DNA of 64,000 bases from Halorubrum salipaludis (GCF_002286985.1 NZ_NSKC01000005.1:62001-126000), one strand, 5' to 3'. Positions 15,713-25,267 are shown, numbered from the stretch's first letter. The notes: generated from the letters alone by a model not told the origin. Made by a program: numbers and translations.

Positions 15713-17329
15713 TCACCGCCCGTCGTACACGACCTCGCCGTCGACGACCGTCATCGCGACGCCGATCTCGCGTATCGCCGACGGCTCCTCCCACGGCGAG
15801 GCGTCGAGGACGGCGAAGTCGGCGCGCTTGCCGGGTTCGACCGTGCCGAGCCGGTGCTCGTCGAAGCCCGCGTAGGCGGCGCCGCGGGTGTACGCGCGCA
15901 GGGCCTCGGTCACGGTGAGCCGCTGCGCCTCCACGGGGGCGTTGACGGCGTGGTGGACGCCGAGTACGGGGTCCATCGGCATCCCGTCGGAGCCGAACGC
16001 GAGGCGGACGCCCGCGTCGAGCATGTCGCGGTAGCGGTTCGTCGCGGCGGTGCGTTCGGCCCCGAGACGCGCCTCGTAGAGCCCGTCCTCGGCCGCCCAC
16101 TTGAGGAAGTTTGGCTGGACGCTGGCGACGACGCCGGTCTCGGCGAGCCGCGCGATCGCCGCGTCGTCGGCGAGCTCGACGTGTTCGATCCGGTGGCGCG
16201 CCTCGCCGGGGTCGGTCTCGGCGGCCTCCTCGTAGGCGTCGAGGACGGCGTCGACCGCCTCGTCGCCGATGGCGTGGGCGGTGAACTGGTAGCCGGCCGC
16301 GGTCGCGTCCGCGACCGTCTCCGCCAGCTCGTCGGGGTCGACGACCCACTGGCCGGTCTCGTCGGGCGCGTCCGCGTACGGCTCGGAGAGCCGCGCGGTC
16401 CGCCCGCCGAGACTCCCGTCGGTGTACGACTTGATCGCGCCGGTCTCGACCCTGTCGCTCCCGGCGTTCGTCGGGAGGCCGACCTCCCGGAGCGCGTCGA
16501 GGTGGTCGCTCCAGTAGTTGATCCGGACGCGCGCGGTCAGCTCCCCGGCGGCGTCCAGATCGCGGTAGGCGCGCGGGGCGTGCGAGTTCCGGACCATGTC
16601 GTGAAAGCCCGTGATCCCCTTCGCGGCGCAGTCGTCGAGTGCGGCGGCGACCAGCTCCCGGGTCTCGACCGGACCGGGCTCGACCGCGTCGTAGATCGGG
16701 TCGATCGCGCTCTCTAAGAGGACGCCCGTGGGCTCGCCGGCGCCGTCGGTCGGCACCGTCTCGTCGGGGACGCTCGCCAGCTCGTCCGCGAACCGGTCGA
16801 GGACGACCCCGTTGACCGCGGCGACGTGCATGTCCTCGCGGAACGCCGCGACCGGGCGCTCCGTCGAGACGCGGTCGAGGTCCTCGCGGGTCAGGTAGCG
16901 GTCCTCGTCCCACGTCGACTCGTCGTAGCCGTAGCCGAGCACCCAGTCTGTCGGGGAGTCCGAACCGGTCGGGGAGCCCGAACCGGCTAGGGAGTCCAAA
17001 TCGGGGGTGGAGCCTCCGACCTCGTCGGCCCGCCGCTCCAGCAGGTCGACCGCCTCGTCGGGCGAGCCGGCGGCGGAGAGGTCGACGTGGACGAGGGAAC
17101 GCCCGACCGTCGTCAGGTGGGTGTGCGCGTCGACGAACCCGGGGAGGAGCACGCGCCCGTCGAGGTCGATAACCTCGGTGTCGACCCCTTCGAGGAACCG
17201 CACCTCGCGGCTCGGGCCGAGGCGGACGATCTCGCCGTCCCGCACGGCGACGGCCTCGTGGGTCTCGTCGGGGGTCGCGAGCGTGTGTATCTCCCCGTTC
17301 ACGAACAGGCGATCCGCGGCGTCGGTCAT
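15713..17329 (-). CDS. Amidohydrolase family 3 (YtcJ/AepA-like)
   Basis: 538 residues from MTDAADRLFVNGEIHTLATP. Metal-site motifs are in order: LLPGFVDAHTHLT, HAIGDEAVDAVLDAYEEA, HRIEHVELADDAAIARLA, and LAFGSDGMPMDPVLGVHHAV. The C-terminal composite beta-sandwich ends VVDGEVVYDGR. The family deacylates or hydrolyses N-substituted amides; the substrate is unknown. A short in-frame repeat near residues 108-125 (18-bp DNA unit, 16953-17006) adds Ser/Gly/Pro residues to a loop. Confidence 0.88.
   Translation of the reverse strand: MTDAADRLFVNGEIHTLATPDETHEAVAVRDGEIVRLGPSREVRFLEGVDTEVIDLDGRVLLPGFVDAHTHLTTVGRSLVHVDLSAAGSPDEAVDLLERRADEVGGSTPDLDSLAGSGSPTGSDSPTDWVLGYGYDESTWDEDRYLTREDLDRVSTERPVAAFREDMHVAAVNGVVLDRFADELASVPDETVPTDGAGEPTGVLLESAIDPIYDAVEPGPVETRELVAAALDDCAAKGITGFHDMVRNSHAPRAYRDLDAAGELTARVRINYWSDHLDALREVGLPTNAGSDRVETGAIKSYTDGSLGGRTARLSEPYADAPDETGQWVVDPDELAETVADATAAGYQFTAHAIGDEAVDAVLDAYEEAAETDPGEARHRIEHVELADDAAIARLAETGVVASVQPNFLKWAAEDGLYEARLGAERTAATNRYRDMLDAGVRLAFGSDGMPMDPVLGVHHAVNAPVEAQRLTVTEALRAYTRGAAYAGFDEHRLGTVEPGKRADFAVLDASPWEEPSAIREIGVAMTVVDGEVVYDGR
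16953..17006. repeat. Three 18-bp tandem repeats inside the amidohydrolase gene
   Basis: Units of the form GGGGAGTCCGAACCGGTC start at 16953, 16971 and 16989 and diverge increasingly. The unit is a multiple of three, so the reading frame is kept and six residues are added per copy. Confidence 0.8.
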
Positions 17330-17380
17330 GGGCGAGACCGGGTGTGGGAGCGTGGTAAGCGTTCGGGAAACGGCGACCGA

Positions 17381-17387
17381 TTTATTC
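17381..17387 (+). promoter_or_regulatory. TATA-like box of the universal stress protein gene
   Basis: TTTATTC ends 23 bases before the ATG at 17411. Confidence 0.5.
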
Positions 17388-17410
17388 GGTGACGGGACGT
17401 ATCCTCGGGT

Positions 17411-17860
17411 ATGTACGACCGCATACTGCTCCCCACGGACGGTAGCGAGGGCGTCGACCGCGCGATCGACCACGCGATCGACGCCGCCGAGCGCTACGGC
17501 GCGACCCTCCACGTGCTGTTCGTCGTCGATACCGACGTGGTCAACGCCTACTCCGGCGACGAGTTCGTCGACGGCTCGGAGGGCGCCGAGGAGACCCTCG
17601 AAGAGCGCGGCCGCGAGGCGCTCGACGAGGTGGCCTCGCACGCGGCCGACGCCGGCGTCGACGCGGTGACCGAGCTGGTGTACGGCGTCCCCCACGAGGA
17701 GATCCTCGGCTACATCGACGACGCGGACATCGATCTCACGGTGATGGGATCGAAGACCCGGTCGGGCGACTACCGCCGGATGCTCGGGTCGGTCACCGAG
17801 CGCGTCTCGCGGCAGTCGACCGCGCCGGTGAGCATCGTGAAGACGACCGTCTCGGAGTGA
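17411..17860 (+). CDS. Universal stress protein (UspA family)
   Basis: 149 residues, the usual size. The N-terminus MYDRILLPTDGSEGVDRAID and the C-terminal LTVMGSKTRSGDYRRMLGSV followed by TAPVSIVK match the Rossmann-like UspA fold with its nucleotide-binding G-x2-G-x(n)-G(S/T) region. It is a soluble stress-response protein whose partner is unknown. Two further UspA-type genes lie in the window (53264 and 57374). Confidence 0.93.
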   Translation: MYDRILLPTDGSEGVDRAIDHAIDAAERYGATLHVLFVVDTDVVNAYSGDEFVDGSEGAEETLEERGREALDEVASHAADAGVDAVTELVYGVPHEEILGYIDDADIDLTVMGSKTRSGDYRRMLGSVTERVSRQSTAPVSIVKTTVSE

Positions 17861-17966
17861 GGTTCCGGGAAGTTCGGCGCGAACTGACAGTTCCGGCCGG
17901 ATTCGCGTTCAATTCGGGAGACTCGAAGCACCCTTCAATCTCTCCGTATTTGTCTCATCACGACAA

Positions 17967-17973
17967 TTTATAG
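17967..17973 (+). promoter_or_regulatory. TATA-like box of the beta-propeller lipoprotein gene
   Basis: TTTATAG ends 23 bases before the ATG at 17997, so the gene still has a plausible promoter despite its frameshift. Confidence 0.5.
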
Positions 17974-17996
17974 TGGGATGACACTGTAGGGCGTCC

Positions 17997-19393
17997 ATGC
18001 AAGGCTCTTCCGGGAGGCGGGACTGGCTCAGACTGAGCGCGCTCGGTATCGCCGGGCTCGGCGGCTGTCTAGGAGAGTTACGAGAGATCGGGGTGCCGTC
18101 GGACCCGTCGCCGACGACGGGCGAGGACGCGACCGACGAGTCGGAGGGGGACGCCGACGGGTCGAACGAGACCGCCGCGGAGGACGACGGCGCGGATCCG
18201 GAGACGCGGGAGATCTCCGGTCCGTCCTCGGTCGATCACGCCTTCGTCGATTCGCGGAACAGCATGGCGCAGCGGGAGGCGACCGCCCCCGAGTCGGCGC
18301 CGATCGTCGACTGGGACGCGGACGTCTCGGACCTGAACACGCGTATTTTCACGACGCCGGTCGCGGGCGAAGAGACGGTCGTCATCTCCCCGTTGACCGA
18401 CGTGGTCGCGTACGCGCGAGAGACGGGCGAGGTTCGGTGGCGGCTCTCCGAATCGGCCGTTGACAGCTACCGGATCGTGGCGAGCGTCTTCCACCGCGAC
18501 GGGAACGTGCTGTTCGCCGGCGTGAACGACCGGACGCGCGGTTGGGAGCTCGTCGCCGTCGACGCCGCGACGGGAACGGAATCGTGGACCGTCGAACTCC
18601 CGACCGAGGAGGCGGAAGACGTGAGGGCGATGATCGTCGCGGGGGATCGCGCGATCGCGGTGACGAGCAGCGACGACTCAGAGAGCCCGCGGACCGATCT
18701 CATCGCCGTCGATCTGTCGGGGCGATCGGTCAGCTGGACGGCGCAACTCGGTCGGTCCCGACTCAACCCCGAGGACCTCGCCGTCTCGGGCGAGACGCTC
18801 GTCGTGACGACCGACGAGGCCGCTGCGGACGTGGACAACGTCGTCGCGTTCGATCTCGCCGAGCGCGAGCGGCTGTGGTCGCGGCGGCTCCAGATCGGCG
18901 AGGCGATCCCCGTCGTCGGCGACGGCCGGCTGTATCTGCCGACCGACCGCCCGGCCGACGAGTCCGGGTTCGAAGGGATACGCTCGCTCTCGCTGGCCGA
19001 CGGGTCCGAATCCTGGCGGTTCGAGTCCAGAACCCGCCGCGAACCGGCGTGACCGTCGACGGTGACCGGGTGTTCGCCGTCGGTGGGGGTTCGCTGTACG
19101 CGATCGACGCGTCGAGCGGGGAGGCGCTTTGGTCGTACGCTCCGGACGGGGATCCGCGGATCGCCGGTGGATCGAGCACCCTCCCGATCGCGACGCGGAA
19201 CCACCTCCTGCTGGGGAGTAGATACGGTGACAACGGGCGTATCCGCGCCGTGGAGAAAGCGACGGGCGAACTGGCCTGGTCCGTGGAGCTGTCCGAGGAG
19301 ACCGCGTACAGTCCGTTCGTCGTCGGCGACCACCTGTACGCGTTCGCGTTCGACCGGGCCGGCGACGACGGGACGCTGTACTCGCTCCACTGA
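17997..19393 (+). pseudogene. PQQ-like beta-propeller lipoprotein, frameshifted
   Basis: The first frame (17997-19052) starts with a Tat-type lipoprotein signal: MQGSSGRRDWLRLSALGIAG then LGGC, with the lipidated Cys at residue 24. It then shows PQQ-like propeller blades such as VVAYARETGEVRWRL and DAATGTESWTVELP. After SWRFE at 19025 the frame reads nonsense and stops. In the next frame the protein continues naturally from VQNPPRTGVTVDGDRVFAV through YAIDASSGEALWSY to the stop at 19393. Restoring one lost G at 19025 rejoins it to about 465 residues. It could be a real mutation or a sequencing error. Confidence 0.8.
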
Positions 19394-19402
19394 GGGAACC
19401 GC

Positions 19403-19774
19403 TCAGATCGCGCCGAGCGACCGGACGAAGGGCACGCCGACCGCGTCGGTGACGCCCGCGAAGGGGAGCACCGCCAGCACCAGCACCGCCGACGCCCACG
19501 CGACGAACCCGATGATCGCCGCGTGGACCCACGAGGCCCCGTAGCGCGCCCGGATGACCCAGACCCACGCGAGGAGCGGGAGGAACTCGCCGATCAGCGG
19601 GACCCACGAGAGGAAGAACGCCGTGAGCCCCCAGACGATCGCGCCGACGAGCGCCGTGAACACGGCGTGGCCGTAGTCGCGCACGCCGGTGACGACCGCG
19701 GCGGCGATGAAGATCGCCAGCCCGCCCACGAGCAGGCTGACGACGAACGTGACCGCCGATCCGATGACACTCAT
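19403..19774 (-). CDS. Hypothetical four-helix membrane protein
   Basis: 123 residues with about four hydrophobic segments (6-28, 38-55, 60-74 and 83-105). The sequence AVFTALVGAIVWGLTAFFLS and a motif WVWVIRARYG recall small haloarchaeal integral membrane proteins. No function is assigned. Confidence 0.7.
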   Translation of the reverse strand: MSVIGSAVTFVVSLLVGGLAIFIAAAVVTGVRDYGHAVFTALVGAIVWGLTAFFLSWVPLIGEFLPLLAWVWVIRARYGASWVHAAIIGFVAWASAVLVLAVLPFAGVTDAVGVPFVRSLGAI

Positions 19775-19857
19775 GCTCGCCCGTTTCGCGGCGAGCCACT
19801 TGGTGGCGTCGCCGTCGCCGGCGTCGCGACGGCCTCCGGAGGGACCGCACCCGACGC

Positions 19858-20892
19858 TCAGAGCCGGTCCCGCACGTCGGTCGCGACCGCCGACAGCGCG
19901 GCCTCCGCGGCGCCGACGCGGTCGGCGAGGCTACAGAACCCGTGCGCCATCGCCGGGTAGTGGCGGTGTTCGACTGGGGTCCCCTCGCGCTCGAACCGCT
20001 CCGCGAGGGCGACCCCGTCGTCGCGGAGGGGGTCGAAGCCGGCGGTGACGACCGTCGCGGGCGGGAGGTCGCCCAGGTCGTCGGCCCGCAGCGGGACCGC
20101 GAACGGGTTGTACGCGTCGACCGGGCTCCGGAGGTAGCTGTCGAAGAACCACCGCATGTCCGCCCGGGTGAGGAGGGGGCCGTCGGCGTTCTCGCGGTAC
20201 GAGTCGGTGCCGAAGTCGCGGCCCGCGATCGGGTACAGGAGGAACTGGCCGGCGATCTCCGGGGGTTCGGCCCCGGCGGGCTCGGCCCCCGACGGCCCGG
20301 CGCCGAACTCGCGGGCGTGCAGCGCCGCCGCGAGCGCGAGCGTCCCGCCGGCGCTGGTGCCGGAGACGCCCAGCCTGCCCGGGTCGCCGCCGAGCGCCGC
20401 CGCGTTGCGCGCGACCCACGCGACGGCCGCGGCCGCCTCGTCGACCGCCGCGGGGAAGGGGTGTTCGGGGGCGAGCCGGTAGTCGACGGAGACGACCACC
20501 GCGTCCGCGCGGGTCGCCAGTTCGCGACACGGGCCGTCGATCGAGTCGAGCGTGCCGAGGGTCCAGCCGCCGCCGTGGAAGTGGACGAGGGTGCGGGCGC
20601 CGGCGTCGGTTTCGGCGTCGATGTCGCCGGCGGTGTCGCCGTCGCCGGCGCGGTCGGTCGTTCCGCCGAGGGCCGCCTCCGGTCGATACACCCGCACCGG
20701 AACCTCGCCGTGCGGCCCGTCGAACGCGAGGTCCCGCACGTCGGCGACGGGCGGCTCGGGGTCGCCCGCGAAGACCTCGTCCTCGACGCGCCTCGCGGCG
20801 TCGACCGAGAGCGCGTGCCAGTCCGGGAGCCCGAGCGCCTCGATCTCGTCGACGACGGCGGCGATCTCGGGGTCGAGTTCGTCCGCGCGCAT
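19858..20892 (-). CDS. Alpha/beta hydrolase, hormone-sensitive-lipase (HSL/family IV) type esterase
   Basis: 344 residues. The family oxyanion-hole motif appears in LVHFHGGGWTLG, the nucleophile elbow in GVSGTSAGGTLALAAALHA (Ser in GTSAG), the catalytic Asp in GFDPLRDDG and the catalytic His in AMAHGFCSL. It would hydrolyse short acyl esters. A Gly/Asp/Ala-rich insert near residues 75-95 is probably a loop. The gene is divergent from the helicase at 20942 with a 49-base gap, so both promoters must be close together. Confidence 0.92.
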   Translation of the reverse strand: MRADELDPEIAAVVDEIEALGLPDWHALSVDAARRVEDEVFAGDPEPPVADVRDLAFDGPHGEVPVRVYRPEAALGGTTDRAGDGDTAGDIDAETDAGARTLVHFHGGGWTLGTLDSIDGPCRELATRADAVVVSVDYRLAPEHPFPAAVDEAAAAVAWVARNAAALGGDPGRLGVSGTSAGGTLALAAALHAREFGAGPSGAEPAGAEPPEIAGQFLLYPIAGRDFGTDSYRENADGPLLTRADMRWFFDSYLRSPVDAYNPFAVPLRADDLGDLPPATVVTAGFDPLRDDGVALAERFEREGTPVEHRHYPAMAHGFCSLADRVGAAEAALSAVATDVRDRL

Positions 20893-20941
20893 GGCGGACG
20901 GAGGCGGTGCCCCTTTGTAAGTCGGTCGGCAACGTCCGCCG

Positions 20942-22336
20942 ATGGACGTCCGGCTGACCTACGAGGACGGGACGATCCGGGTCGCCGCCGGCGGAGGGAC
21001 CCCCGCAGGGGACGCCCTCGAGTCGCTCCCGCCCCTCCCCGGCGTCGAGAGCGATCCGCGGTCGGGGACCGGACGAGCCCCCGCCTACCGCTACGCCGCG
21101 ATCCGGCGGGCCCTGGAGGTCGCCGGGGTAAGCGTCGAGGACCGCGTGCTGGACGCGAGCGACCGCGCCGCCGAGGCGGTCGGGCTCGCCGACGGCCTCG
21201 CGACCGACTACGACCTCCGGGAGTACCAGCGCGAGGCGCTGGACGCGTGGCGCGACGCCGGCGACCGCGGCGTGCTCGAACTCCCGACCGGGGCCGGCAA
21301 GACCGTGATCGCGATCCGCGCGATGGTCGAGCTGGGCGTGCCGACGCTCGTCGTGGTCCCCACCGTCGACCTCCTCGAGCAGTGGCAGCGGGAGCTGGAG
21401 GCGGAGTTCGACGTCCCGATCGGTCGGTTCGGCGGGGGCGAGCAGCGCCGGGAAGCGATCACGGTGTCGACCTACGACTCGGCGTACCTGAAGGCGGAGG
21501 ATGTCGGCGACGCCTTCGAGCTCGTCGTCTTCGACGAGGTCCACCACCTCGGCGGCGAGGGGTACCGCGACGTGGCGCGGCTGCTCGCGGCCCCCGCGCG
21601 GCTGGGCCTGACGGCGACCTTCGAGCGCCCAGACGGCGCCCACGAGACCGTCGCGGAGCTGATCGGCGACCGCGTGTACTCCCTCGACGCCGACGACCTG
21701 GCGGGCGACCACCTCGCGCCCTACGACATCCGGCGGATCGAGGTGGAGCTGACGCCCGACGAGCGGGAGCGCTACGACGAGAAGCAGGGCACCTTCGTCG
21801 AGTACGTCCGCGACGCGGGGATCACGTTCACCAGCGGGAGCGACTACCGGGAGCTCGTCAAGCGTTCCGGCAACGATCCGGCCGCCCGCGAGGCCCTCCT
21901 CGCGAAGCAGGACGCCCGCGAGATCATGATGAACGCGCGCCGGAAGATCGACCGGCTCGAATCGATCCTCGACCGCCACCGCGACGACCGGGTGATCGTG
22001 TTCACCGCCCACACCGACCTCGTCTACCGGCTCTCCGAGCGGTTCCTGCTCCCCGCGATCACCGCGGAGACGGGCGCGAGGGAGCGCCGCGAGATCCTGG
22101 AGCGCTTCCGCGAGGGGACGTACGGTCGGGTTGTCGCCGCCAACGTCCTCGACGAGGGCGTCGACGTGCCCGACGCGAACGTCGCGGTCGTGCTCTCGGG
22201 CTCGGGCAGCGAGCGCGAGTTCACTCAGCGGCTCGGCCGCGTGCTCCGTCCGAAGGAGGACGGCGGCCGAGCGATCCTCTACGAGGTCGTCAGCGCGGAG
22301 ACCGCCGAGGAACGGGTGGCGAGCCGGCGGCGGTGA
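20942..22336 (+). CDS. XPB/Ssl2-like DNA helicase, superfamily 2
   Basis: 464 residues. Helicase motifs: LPTGAGKTVIAIRAM (Walker A), VVFDEVHHLGGEGY (motif II, DEVH), LGLTATFERPDG (III), VIVFTAHTDLVYRLS (IV), NVLDEGVDVPDANVAVVLSG (V) and QRLGRVLRPKEDGG (VI). The N-terminal 75 residues resemble the damage-recognition region of archaeal XPB. It likely acts in nucleotide excision repair or transcription-linked DNA opening. The length fits archaeal XPB. Confidence 0.88.
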   Translation: MDVRLTYEDGTIRVAAGGGTPAGDALESLPPLPGVESDPRSGTGRAPAYRYAAIRRALEVAGVSVEDRVLDASDRAAEAVGLADGLATDYDLREYQREALDAWRDAGDRGVLELPTGAGKTVIAIRAMVELGVPTLVVVPTVDLLEQWQRELEAEFDVPIGRFGGGEQRREAITVSTYDSAYLKAEDVGDAFELVVFDEVHHLGGEGYRDVARLLAAPARLGLTATFERPDGAHETVAELIGDRVYSLDADDLAGDHLAPYDIRRIEVELTPDERERYDEKQGTFVEYVRDAGITFTSGSDYRELVKRSGNDPAAREALLAKQDAREIMMNARRKIDRLESILDRHRDDRVIVFTAHTDLVYRLSERFLLPAITAETGARERREILERFREGTYGRVVAANVLDEGVDVPDANVAVVLSGSGSEREFTQRLGRVLRPKEDGGRAILYEVVSAETAEERVASRRR

Positions 22337-22563
22337 GCGCGATCAGCCGAGTTCGGACGTACACCCTCGGTGCGTCGAAACCCTTCAGAAGTGATAGTTC
22401 GTGATCTAGCGACGGTCGATGTGGGTCCCTCATGTGGTACCTGTTCAATTCATTCGGTTCGAAATTATCGAACCTACATCTCATCGGGTATTCATTTTCA
22501 GCCGTTGGGAATAATCGCGGTGTTTTGAACGGTACAACACGTACGCTCCACTGGAGGCAAACT
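22337..22563. other. AT-richer intergenic region with an operator-like palindrome
   Basis: 227 bases between the helicase and a small membrane-protein gene. It contains an inverted repeat GGTTCGA-AATTA-TCGAACC at 22456-22474, about 90 bases before the next start codon, which might bind a regulator. No convincing gene is seen in it. Confidence 0.4.
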
Positions 22564-22725
22564 ATGTCCGTCTCAACCGTCGAGCGCGACATCTTCGGCG
22601 ACTCGCTGGCGCCGATCGAACGACTCGTGTGCGGACTGATCGTTGCCGTCGGGGCGATCGGACACGCTGCGTTGGGGGCCGCGGCCGTGTTGCTCTTCTA
22701 CGCAGTCGTCACGACCGCCCTGTGA
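22564..22725 (+). CDS. Small single-pass membrane protein
   Basis: 53 residues, MSVSTVERDIFGDSLAPIER followed by one long hydrophobic segment (about 24-50). The ATG at 22564 is preceded by GGAGG at a six-base spacing, a rare clear ribosome-binding site here, which decides the start over the in-frame ATG at 22432. No family is recognised. Confidence 0.6.
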   Translation: MSVSTVERDIFGDSLAPIERLVCGLIVAVGAIGHAALGAAAVLLFYAVVTTAL

Positions 22726-22882
22726 CGGCCGTGAACGGGCGACGAAACCTCAATGCGTCCGGTTTTACTTCCGGACGTATCACCGAGACGGGAAGAAACG
22801 GAGCCGCCGGCTGAGAAATGCGGCTCGGAGACGCGTCGGGTCCCGGCGGGTTCGTATCCAGGCGGGGCCGTGTCCGGACGGC

Positions 22883-23581
22883 TCAGTCGTCGCCGTCCAT
22901 GTCGAGCGAGCGCTTCTCGCCGAGTTCCTCTTCGAGGCTCCCGCGCTCCCAGCTCCGGACCGCGTCGCCCTCGACCTCGGCGCGGAGCTTCTCTTCGAGG
23001 AGGTTCACGGCGACGCTGTTGGCCCCCTCCGGGATGATCACGTCGGCGTGTTTCTTCGAGGGCTCGATGAACTGCTCGTGCATCGGCTTCACGGTCGAGA
23101 GGTACTGATCGATGACGCCCTCCAGATCGCGGCCGCGGTCGATCACGTCCCGGCGGATCCGGCGCAGGATGCGCACGTCGGCGTCGGTCTCGACGAACAG
23201 CCGGAGGTCCATCATGTCGTTTATCTCCTCGTCGTACAGGGCCAGGATCCCTTCGAGCACGATCACATCCGTCGGTTCGACCTCGATGCGTTCCTCCTTC
23301 CGGTTGTGGATCTCGAAGTCGTACTGCGGCATCTGCACGGACTGCCCCTCTAACAGGGACTCGAGGTGCTCTCTGAGCAGCTCCCACTCGAACGCGGAGG
23401 GGTGGTCGTAGTTGACGGACTCGCGCTCCTCGAAGTCGAGGTGCGAGAGGTCCTCGTAGTAGTTGTCCAGCGGGATGCGGGTGACGCTGTCGCCGAGGTC
23501 GCGGGTGACGAGCCGGGAGACCGTCGTCTTCCCCGCGCCGGTCCCCCCCGCGATCCCGATCACGAACGAGGGAATGGTCAT
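22883..23581 (-). CDS. udk: Uridine kinase
   Basis: 232 residues. The P-loop GIAGGTGAGKTTVSRLV is followed by the nucleoside-binding PLDNYYEDLSHLDFEERESV and YDHPSAFEWELL, then DVIVLEGILALYDE and the lid region RRIRRDVIDRGRDLEGVI. The enzyme phosphorylates uridine and cytidine for pyrimidine salvage. Length is normal. It complements the de novo enzyme PyrF at 4777. Confidence 0.93.
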   Translation of the reverse strand: MTIPSFVIGIAGGTGAGKTTVSRLVTRDLGDSVTRIPLDNYYEDLSHLDFEERESVNYDHPSAFEWELLREHLESLLEGQSVQMPQYDFEIHNRKEERIEVEPTDVIVLEGILALYDEEINDMMDLRLFVETDADVRILRRIRRDVIDRGRDLEGVIDQYLSTVKPMHEQFIEPSKKHADVIIPEGANSVAVNLLEEKLRAEVEGDAVRSWERGSLEEELGEKRSLDMDGDD

Positions 23582-23728
23582 GCTCGCGACTCGGGCGCCG
23601 GAGGGTTTGAAGCCTCCTTTTCGTCGCCGTCGTCAGCGCGGATCGAGCGCTGATCGGTGGACTACGCGAGGAATACGTAAAACGATACCGGGGGCACCTT
23701 TTAGCCGTTCGCCGCGAAATCCCGTGCC

Positions 23729-24361
23729 ATGCGAACAGACACCACGGTTCGCGACGTGATGCATCGCGAGTTCCTCGGCGTGAGCGAGTCGGACCCGCTG
23801 CGCGACGCGGCGGCGCTGTTGGTCGACGAGGGGACGAACTGCCTCGTCGTCCTCCGGGGCGGCGAGGCGGTCGGCCGGTTGGGGTGTCGCGACGCGCTCG
23901 GCGCGCTCCTCGACGCGGGGACCGAAGCCGGCGACGGCGGCGATCCCGGTCTCACGGTCGGCTCGGTCATGGGGCCGCCGCTCCCGACGGTATCGCCGGA
24001 CGACGCGCTGGCGACCGTCGAGGAGCGGCTCGTCGCGGACGGGGTCGACCGCGTCGTCGCGGTCGAGGAGGGGGAGGCGGTCGGCGTCGTCACCGCGAGC
24101 GACGTGCTCGCCGCGGGCGCGCCCCGGACCGGTGAGGGCGCCCGCGACCCGCTCGCCGACGAGGGCGCGACGGGGAACCCGCGGCGCGGCGACGAGGCGA
24201 TGATGGGATCGGACGGCGGCGTCGACCCCGCCGTGGAAGCGTCCTCGACGGACGCCTCCGGCTCTCCGACGCAGGGCGTCTGCGAGAGCTGCGGCGCGCT
24301 CGTGCCCGACCTCGTGAGCGCGAACGGACAGGCGGTGTGCCCGGAGTGCCGCGAGGTGTGA
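23729..24361 (+). CDS. CBS-domain pair protein with a C-terminal zinc ribbon
   Basis: 210 residues. Two CBS domains occupy about residues 5-57 (VRDVMHREFLGVSESDPL) and 75-130 (GSVMGPPLPTVSPDDALATV). CBS pairs usually bind adenine nucleotides. After an acidic linker the C-terminus has CESCGALVPD and VCPECREV, a four-Cys zinc ribbon. It is probably a ligand-responsive regulator; its partner is unknown. Confidence 0.85.
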   Translation: MRTDTTVRDVMHREFLGVSESDPLRDAAALLVDEGTNCLVVLRGGEAVGRLGCRDALGALLDAGTEAGDGGDPGLTVGSVMGPPLPTVSPDDALATVEERLVADGVDRVVAVEEGEAVGVVTASDVLAAGAPRTGEGARDPLADEGATGNPRRGDEAMMGSDGGVDPAVEASSTDASGSPTQGVCESCGALVPDLVSANGQAVCPECREV

Positions 24362-24423
24362 CGCGATCCCGACCGATTTCTCGCCGGTAGGCTCAAACGC
24401 CCGGCGCGCTGAGGACCGAACGA

Positions 24424-24975
24424 ATGGTCGACAGCGACAGCCCGCGCGTCACGCCCGCCACCGTCGACGACGTCGACCCGATAACCGACCTGTGGATCGC
24501 GCTCGCGGAGGGCCAGCGGGCGCACGGGTCGACGCTGCTCGCCGAGGGGAACCGAGCCGCGGTCCGCGAGTGGGTCGCGCGCTCGGTGGTCACCGGCGAG
24601 CTCTTCGTCGCGCGGGACGGCGGTGCCGACGGAGAACGCGGCGGGGCGGGCGACGACGACCCGATCGGCTTCGTCGGGTTCGCACTCGACCACGGCGGCT
24701 ACGAGCGCGACCGGACCCGCGGAACGGTGAGCAACCTGTTCGTCGTCCCCGAGCGCCGCGGCGAGGGGATCGGGACCGACCTCTTGGACGCCGCCGAGCG
24801 GGCGCTCCGCGAGGCTGGCGCCGAGACCGTCGCGTTAGAGGCGCTCGCCGCGAACGACCGGGCCCGCGAGTTCTACGCGGACCGGGGGTACGAGACGCAC
24901 CGCGTGGAGCTGACGAAGTCGCTCGCGGCTGGGGACGGGGCGGACGATGACGACGGCGACGACGCCAGCGACTGA
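24424..24975 (+). CDS. GNAT-family N-acetyltransferase
   Basis: 183 residues. The acetyl-CoA motif is VSNLFVVPERRGEGIGTDLL (R-R-G-x-G-x-G), followed by AERALREAGAETVALEALAA and NDRAREFYADRGYETHRVE, the standard GNAT C-terminal strands. An acidic insert lies near residue 70 and an Asp-rich tail at the end. The substrate could be a protein N-terminus, lysine or a small molecule; it cannot be told here. It lies just upstream of tRNA-Thr. Confidence 0.88.
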   Translation: MVDSDSPRVTPATVDDVDPITDLWIALAEGQRAHGSTLLAEGNRAAVREWVARSVVTGELFVARDGGADGERGGAGDDDPIGFVGFALDHGGYERDRTRGTVSNLFVVPERRGEGIGTDLLDAAERALREAGAETVALEALAANDRAREFYADRGYETHRVELTKSLAAGDGADDDDGDDASD

Positions 24976-25058
24976 TCGCGACACGGCGCCGCCGCCGACA
25001 CGGTCACCTTCGCGGAAAGCGACACGCACTCATAGGTGGGCCGAGTACGCCCGCCTGC

Positions 25059-25132
25059 GCCAGGGGAGCATGGGCGGTTCATGCACTCGACTTGTAATCG
25101 AGACTTCCGGGGTTCAAATCCCTGCCCTGGCT
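25059..25132 (+). tRNA. tRNA-Thr(UGU)
   Basis: A 74-base cloverleaf. The acceptor GCCAGGG pairs with CCCTGGC, with a T discriminator. The D-stem is GCAT/ATGC. The anticodon stem CTCGA/TCGAG closes the loop CTTGTAA (anticodon TGT, threonine). The T-stem CGGGG/CCCTG closes TTCAAAT. No intron is seen and CCA is not encoded. Its 3' end serves as the left attachment site of the integrated element. Confidence 0.94.
25119..25132 (+). repeat. Left attachment site (attL) at the tRNA-Thr 3' end
   Basis: The last 14 bases of the tRNA match 45771-45784 at 13 of 14 positions, including 11 perfect bases CTGCCCTGGCT. The intact tRNA stays on this side. Confidence 0.7.
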
Positions 25133-25267
25133 TCGGACGATACGTTCAATTTCCCCCCGTAAAGGGGTACTCGCACCTGATACTAGCAGTCTCAACCACC
25201 ATAAAATGGGGTGTCGCGCGAGCCGTCTCCCGGCTGCGCGCGAGCAAGTTTACGGAGGTCGGTCGCT

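Noticed and set aside
22290-22592. Minus-strand open frame opposite the small membrane-protein leader
   Set aside because: It covers the end of the helicase gene and the non-coding leader, without start signals or family features.
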